This document shows, piece by piece, positions 59,653 through 64,000 of a DNA stretch of 64,000 bases; position 1 is the first letter of the stretch, and each line of letters starts with the position of its first letter. The position numbers and the translations under genes were made by a program. The notes beneath the pieces are model-generated. The model made no database searches, was not told where the DNA came from, and saw only the letters and a list, made by a program, of their open reading frames with translations. The stretch covers positions 1 through 64,000 of the forward strand of contig JAZSON010000019.1 of assembly GCA_045536965.1 (NCBI GenBank). Direction: 5' to 3'. This stretch comes from UBA5448 sp045536965. GTDB taxonomy: Bacteria > Bacillota > Clostridia > Oscillospirales > SIG627.

Positions 59653-61728
59653 TTATACGTTTCTTGTAGCCAACGCTTCTTGCGTAGCTTTGGGTACTTC
59701 GGTATAGTGGCTGGGTTCCATTGTGTAGACGCCACGGCCTTGGGTTCTGGAACGAAGGTCGGTTGCATAACCGAACATTTCCGCCAAAGGCACAAAGGCA
59801 TTTACTTGCTGGACACCGTCTCCGTTTTGCTCCATGCCGGAAATCTGACCGCGGCGACTGGAAAGGTCACCAATGACATCACCCAGATAATCATCGGGAA
59901 CAACAACGGTTACTTTCATGATGGGTTCCATCAACACGGGATCGGCCTTTCTCATAGCCTCTTTAAATGCCATGGAAGCGGCAATCTTAAAGGCCATTTC
60001 AGAAGAGTCGACTTCGTGGTAAGAACCATCGTAGAGAGTGACTTTGCAGTCAACGACTTGGTAACCGGCTACAACACCCGTCTGCATAGCGCCGCGAATA
60101 CCGGCATCAACAGCAGGAATGTATTCCTTGGGTACGGCACCGCCAACAACTTTATTGATGAACTCGTATCCTTTGCCGGATTCGTTGGGTTCAAGAATAA
60201 TTTTGACGTGGCCGTATTGACCTTTACCACCCGACTGCTTGGCATACTTGTGATCCACATCGGCAGACTTGCGGATGGTTTCCTTGTAAGAAACCTGCGG
60301 TTTACCCACATTGGCTTCTACGCGGAATTCTCTGAGAAGTCGATCGACGATGATTTCAAGATGCAATTCGCCCATACCGGCGATAATAGTTTGGCTGGTA
60401 TCCTCATCGGTGTAGGTTTTGAACGTCGGATCTTCTTCGGCCAATTTTGCCAAGGCAATGCCCATCTTTTCTTGACCTGCTTTGGTCTTCGGCTCAATCG
60501 CAACACGGATAACCGGCTCGGGGAATTCCATAGATTCCAAGATGATAGGATGTTTTTCATCACAGAGTGTGTCACCCGTCGTAGTGTTTCTGACACCAAC
60601 GACAGCGGCAATATCACCTGCATAAATCTCCTCAACATCCTGACGGTGGTTGGAGTGCATTTGAACGATACGACCAAGACGTTCGCGGCCATCTTTGGTG
60701 GCGTTGTAAACGGTGGAACCTACCTTGACAGAGCCGGAATAAACACGGACAAAGCAAATACGTCCCACAAAGGGATCGGTCGCAATCTTAAATGCGAGCG
60801 CGGAAAACGGCTCTTCGTCGCTGGCGTGACGAACATCCTCTTCACCTGAATCCTGAGATACACCGCGGATAGCGGGAATGTCGGTCGGCGCGGGCATGTA
60901 GGCCACAACAGCATCAAGCAGTTTCTGGACACCTTTGTTTCTATAAGAGGTACCGCAGATAACAGGTACCATTTTTCCGTCAATGGTTGCTTTGCGGATC
61001 GCCGCTTGCATTTCTTCAAAAGTGAATTCTTCACCTTCGAGATATTTTTCCATCAACTCATCGCTGGTATCTGCAATGGCCTCCAACAGATTGTTGTGAT
61101 ATTCTTCTGCCTTTTCCTTCATGTCGGCGGGGATATCCTGTTCAAGGATATCGGTACCCAAGTTGTTGGTGTAAATATACGCCTTCATCTTGAGCAAGTC
61201 GATGATACCGACAAACTGATCTTCAGCACCGATGGGCAACTGAATCGGAACGGCATTCGCCTTCAAACGATCGCGGATCTGGCTGACAACACGGTAGAAG
61301 TTGGCACCGGAAATATCCATTTTATTTACGTATGCCATGCGAGGAACACCATACTTATCAGCTTGTCTCCAAACTGTTTCGGACTGGGGTTCAACACCGC
61401 CTTTTGCACAAAAAACCGTGACCGAGCCATCGAGAACTCGCAGAGATCTCTCTACTTCCACGGTAAAGTCAACGTGTCCGGGAGTGTCTATCAAGTTAAT
61501 GCGGTGACCTTGCCAGTAGCAGGTGGTAGCAGCAGAAGTAATGGTAATACCTCTCTCCTGTTCTTGCTCCATCCAGTCCATTGTGGCACCGCCTTCGTGG
61601 ACTTCTCCTAACTTATGGGTCTTACCGGTGTAGAAAAGGATTCTTTCGGATGTAGTTGTTTTACCGGCATCAATGTGTGCCATGATTCCGATGTTTCTAA
61701 TCCGCTCCAGGGGATATTCTCGAGGCAT
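59653..61728 (-). CDS. fusA: Elongation factor G
   Basis: Drives translocation of tRNA and mRNA on the ribosome. The 691-residue protein has IGIMAHIDAGKTTTSERIL (G1), ERGITITSAAT (G2), DTPGHVDFTVEVERSL (G3) and YVNKMD (G4). Domain IV contains QSGGKGQYGHVKI, and the C-terminal domain V ends in the EVPKATQEALATRNV tail. The length fits the standard EF-G form. It lies between rpsG and tuf. Confidence 0.98.
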   Translation of the reverse strand: MPREYPLERIRNIGIMAHIDAGKTTTSERILFYTGKTHKLGEVHEGGATMDWMEQEQERGITITSAATTCYWQGHRINLIDTPGHVDFTVEVERSLRVLDGSVTVFCAKGGVEPQSETVWRQADKYGVPRMAYVNKMDISGANFYRVVSQIRDRLKANAVPIQLPIGAEDQFVGIIDLLKMKAYIYTNNLGTDILEQDIPADMKEKAEEYHNNLLEAIADTSDELMEKYLEGEEFTFEEMQAAIRKATIDGKMVPVICGTSYRNKGVQKLLDAVVAYMPAPTDIPAIRGVSQDSGEEDVRHASDEEPFSALAFKIATDPFVGRICFVRVYSGSVKVGSTVYNATKDGRERLGRIVQMHSNHRQDVEEIYAGDIAAVVGVRNTTTGDTLCDEKHPIILESMEFPEPVIRVAIEPKTKAGQEKMGIALAKLAEEDPTFKTYTDEDTSQTIIAGMGELHLEIIVDRLLREFRVEANVGKPQVSYKETIRKSADVDHKYAKQSGGKGQYGHVKIILEPNESGKGYEFINKVVGGAVPKEYIPAVDAGIRGAMQTGVVAGYQVVDCKVTLYDGSYHEVDSSEMAFKIAASMAFKEAMRKADPVLMEPIMKVTVVVPDDYLGDVIGDLSSRRGQISGMEQNGDGVQQVNAFVPLAEMFGYATDLRSRTQGRGVYTMEPSHYTEVPKATQEALATRNV

Positions 61729-61764
61729 GAAAGCGCTCTCCTTTCAAAGAGATGGAATAAATAA

Positions 61765-62235
61765 TTAATATCTGTAGTGAGCAAACGCCTTGTTTGCTTC
61801 TGCCATTTTGTGCGTGTCGTCTCTCTTTTTGACGGCAGCACCAAGATTGTTAACTGCATCCATGATTTCACCTGCGAGACGTTCGGACATCTTTCTCTCG
61901 CTGCGTGCTCTGGAATAGTTAATCAGCCAACGCAAACCTAAAGTCTGCTTTCTTTCCGGCCGCACTTCCATAGGAACTTGATAAGTAGAGCCACCTACAC
62001 GGCGAGCTTTTACTTCCAAGGTAGGCATAATGTTGTTGAGAGCCTTTTGGAACACGTCCAAAGGATTCTCACCGGTCTTTGCCTGAACAATTTCGAAAGC
62101 ATCGTACACGATTCCTTGCGCAACACCTTTTTTACCATCATACATGATGTTATTGATGAGCTTGGTAACGAGCTTGGAATTGTAAAGCGGGTCGGGCATA
62201 ATATCACGTTTGGATATCTGACCTCTTCTCGGCAC
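61765..62235 (-). CDS. rpsG: 30S ribosomal protein S7
   Basis: Primary 16S rRNA-binding protein of the 30S head, at the E site. Starting at GTG 62235 gives a 156-residue protein beginning with the family's PRRGQISKRDIMPDPLYNSK; GGAGGG lies about 7 bases upstream. VGGSTYQVPMEVRPERKQTLG and RTERKMSERLAGEI-like segments are standard. An in-frame upstream ATG at 62307 would add 24 residues absent from homologues. Confidence 0.97.
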   Translation of the reverse strand: MPRRGQISKRDIMPDPLYNSKLVTKLINNIMYDGKKGVAQGIVYDAFEIVQAKTGENPLDVFQKALNNIMPTLEVKARRVGGSTYQVPMEVRPERKQTLGLRWLINYSRARSERKMSERLAGEIMDAVNNLGAAVKKRDDTHKMAEANKAFAHYRY

Positions 62236-62388
62236 AGTACTTCCCTCCTTCATAATATTTAATGATATCAGCGGTACTCGGACTTTTCGTCCGTTTGTGC
62301 GCAACAAATGAAGCCGAAAATATATTCAATTTGCATAAATGCAACATACATATTCAAGTTTCAGATGATTCGCACGGTTTTTGGGTTC

Positions 62389-62802
62389 TTACTTTTTGGG
62401 TCTCTTTGCACCGTACTTGGATCTTGCTTGGTTTCTTCCGGCTACGCCCTGGGTATCCAATGTGCCGCGAATGATATGGTAGCGGACACCCGGAAGGTCC
62501 TTGACCTTGCCACCGCGAATCATAACCACCGAGTGCTCTTGCAGGTTGTGACCAATACCGGGAATGTAGGCGGTCACTTCGTATCCGTTGGTCAATCTGA
62601 CACGGGCGATTTTACGCAACGCAGAGTTCGGTTTTTTGGGGGTCTTGGTGGAAACCTTGGTGCAGACACCGCGCTTTTGGGGAGAAGCAAGTTCAACTTC
62701 CTTCTTCTTCAGGGTATTGACCGTGAATTGAAGCGCAGGGGCCTTGGACTTGTAGGTCACTTTCTGACGACCATTGCGAACCAACTGGTTAAATGTGGGC
62801 AT
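62389..62802 (-). CDS. rpsL: 30S ribosomal protein S12
   Basis: Decoding-centre protein. The 137-residue sequence has PTFNQLVRNGRQK, KTPKKPNSALRKIARVRLTN and YIPGIGHNLQEHSVV with RGGKVKDLPGVRYHIIRG. The lysine in PKKPN, whose change gives streptomycin resistance elsewhere, is the wild-type residue. It is first in the operon behind the promoter at 62932-62961; 153 bases without a clear gene separate it from rpsG. Confidence 0.98.
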   Translation of the reverse strand: MPTFNQLVRNGRQKVTYKSKAPALQFTVNTLKKKEVELASPQKRGVCTKVSTKTPKKPNSALRKIARVRLTNGYEVTAYIPGIGHNLQEHSVVMIRGGKVKDLPGVRYHIIRGTLDTQGVAGRNQARSKYGAKRPKK

Positions 62803-62931
62803 AAGACAACTCCTTTCTTCGAAAAATATTATAGCAGCGCACAGCGCAAACTATCCGTTTTTCCCTGTTTTTATCTGCTTTTTTTCACTACAAAGAAAGC
62901 AAATACCCGCAAAGGGGCAACAACAATAAGC

Positions 62932-62961
62932 AGTTTACCATATATCACTCGTATCTGTCAA
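62932..62961 (-). promoter_or_regulatory. Promoter of the str operon
   Basis: On the minus strand TTGACA (62956-62961) and TAAACT (62932-62937) are 18 bases apart, with a leader of about 125 bases before rpsL. No other gene is seen in 62803-63042. Confidence 0.7.
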
Positions 62962-63042
62962 GTGATTTTTTTGTTTTTTCGGCCATTTTTACAAAAAAAT
63001 AAAAAAATCTTTAAACAACTTGCCGAAAAAGAATCATCTCGC

Positions 63043-63089
63043 AAAAAAACCATCCCACACCGAAACGCAACGCATTTCGATGTGGGATG
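63043..63089 (-). terminator. Terminator after rpoC
   Basis: Stem 63051-63065 / 63075-63089 (CATCCCACACCGAAA with TTTCGATGTGGGATG). The single C-A mismatch becomes a G-T wobble on the minus strand, where a seven-T run follows. It is therefore the rpoC terminator. Confidence 0.85.
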
Positions 63090-63113
63090 CATCAGACGGG
63101 TTAAATCAAAAGA

Positions 63114-64000
63114 TCAGTCCTGTGCCTCTTCTTCAGCATTTTCGAAAATGGTATCTTTATATTCCACTTTCAGATCGCGGTAGATCGGCATACCTGTACC
63201 TGCGGGAATCAATTTACCGATAATAACATTTTCTTTCAAGCCGAGCAGGGGATCTTCTTTACCTTTGATCGCAGCTTCGGTCAACACCTTGGTGGTTTCT
63301 TGGAACGAAGCAGCCGACAAGAAGGAGTCGGTAGACAATGCAGCCTTGGTGATACCAAGCAGAACGGGGCTGCCCGTTGCTTCTCTGAGAGTCATCTCAC
63401 CTGCTGCAATGCGTTGTGCAATTTCTTCGTTTTCTTGCACAAACTCATTCACCTCTACCAAAGAACCGAGAAGCAATTTGGTATCGCCTGCATCTTCGAT
63501 GCGGACTTTTCTGGTCATCTGGCGAGCAATGACTTCCACGTGCTTATCATTGATATCAACCGCTTGCAACTTGTACACGCGTTGGATTTCGCGAACGATA
63601 TAATCGTAAACCGCATCCAAACCTTCAACACGGAGAATATCTGCCGGAATCTTGAAGCCCTCGGTCAACGACTGGCCCTTCACAACGAAGCTGCCTTCTT
63701 CGACCTTGAGCGGCAGATTGTAAACGGGATAAACCTTGATTTCACCGCTATCGGGATTGGTAAGCACAAACGAACGGATATTCTTGACCTTTTCAACCGT
63801 AACCACACCATCGAATTCAGCAATAATAGCAGGATTCTTGGGACGGCGTGCTTCAAAGATTTCTTCAACACGCGGCAAACCTTGTGTAATATCTCCGCCT
63901 GCAACACCACCTGTGTGGAAGGTTCTCATGGTCAACTGGGTACCCGGTTCACCGATGGACTGGGCGGCGATAATACCAACCGCTTCACCAATGTTGACCG
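63114..64000 (-). CDS. rpoC: RNA polymerase beta' subunit, C-terminal part (runs off the window)
   Basis: The 3' end of rpoC. The frame continues past the window edge, where it reads NIGEAVGIIAAQSIGEPGTQ, the conserved beta' segment preceding the trigger loop region. It continues MRTFHTGGVAGGDITQGLPR, then GSPVLLGITKAALSTDSFLSAASFQETTKVL, another highly conserved block, and ends at a TCA-complement stop at 63114. About 295 residues are visible. The usual rpoB-rpoC-rpsL order is kept, with a terminator and a new promoter between rpoC and rpsL. Confidence 0.97.
   Translation of the reverse strand, partial: VNIGEAVGIIAAQSIGEPGTQLTMRTFHTGGVAGGDITQGLPRVEEIFEARRPKNPAIIAEFDGVVTVEKVKNIRSFVLTNPDSGEIKVYPVYNLPLKVEEGSFVVKGQSLTEGFKIPADILRVEGLDAVYDYIVREIQRVYKLQAVDINDKHVEVIARQMTRKVRIEDAGDTKLLLGSLVEVNEFVQENEEIAQRIAAGEMTLREATGSPVLLGITKAALSTDSFLSAASFQETTKVLTEAAIKGKEDPLLGLKENVIIGKLIPAGTGMPIYRDLKVEYKDTIFENAEEEAQD

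Noticed and set aside
58282..60849. Long open frame (855 codons) on the plus strand
   Set aside because: It is antisense to tuf and fusA, which are unmistakable; long antisense frames are common over highly expressed genes.
1..64000. CRISPR array, insertion sequence or prophage
   Set aside because: No regularly spaced repeats, transposase, integrase or phage structural genes were seen.

Overview
The window looks like a chromosomal segment from an uncultured, moderate-GC Gram-positive bacterium of class Clostridia. Evidence: Firmicutes-type promoters (near-consensus TTGACA-N17-TATAAT), strong GGAGG ribosome binding sites often paired with TTG or GTG starts, RqcH, type II pantothenate kinase, ECF S-components, DUF4330, DUF4830 and DUF4432 proteins, and surface proteins ending in a sortase-like tail. 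There is no sign of LPS genes, phage, insertion sequences or CRISPR. All gene functions are inferred from sequence motifs recalled from the families; no database search was possible.

Layout. 1-416: GC-rich hairpin DNA, then two serine tRNAs on the minus strand behind a perfect consensus promoter. 505-5011: rqcH, a lipoprotein, a lipid kinase, rimM and trmD. 5016-9613: an O-antigen-ligase-like polymerase, two DUF4330 membrane proteins and a GH123/DUF4091-like protein. 9631-13593 (minus): a MATE transporter and pcrA. 13676-14876: a stand-alone Gfo/Idh/MocA oxidoreductase. 15032-25230: a tightly spaced four-gene operon with TerB-N/TerB-C, a BrxD-like P-loop ATPase, an Lhr/BrxHI-like helicase and a 1675-residue DUF4011/SF1-like protein. 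25288-30690: a membrane protein, a PdaC-like lipoprotein with an eroded active site, an anchored unknown, phosphoglycerate mutase and two amidohydrolase-like proteins.

30794-37808 (minus): rpmH-rnpA-yidD-yidC-khpB-mnmE-mnmG-rsmG, the gene set that normally flanks oriC, but here without dnaA. 37920-40760: a DUF4432 epimerase, DNA polymerase IV with its small partner gene, and another small conserved gene. 40790-49026: a ROK kinase, aspartate kinase, a DUF4830 protein, an ABC-F ATPase, a probable pantothenate-uptake S-component plus pantothenate kinase, and guaB. 49034-58288 (minus): two giant paralogous beta-helix surface proteins with an FMN riboswitch and ribU between them. 58362-64000 (minus): tuf, fusA, rpsG, rpsL and the 3' part of rpoC.

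The most unusual content is the TerB/BrxD/helicase cassette. Its three smaller proteins keep intact motifs, whereas the giant fourth protein has the fold order of a transglutaminase-like/helicase/nuclease defence protein with almost every catalytic motif altered. The tandem giant surface proteins with a shared VATGD tail are a second lead. The rest is mostly housekeeping: translation, tRNA modification, protein insertion, cofactor and nucleotide synthesis.
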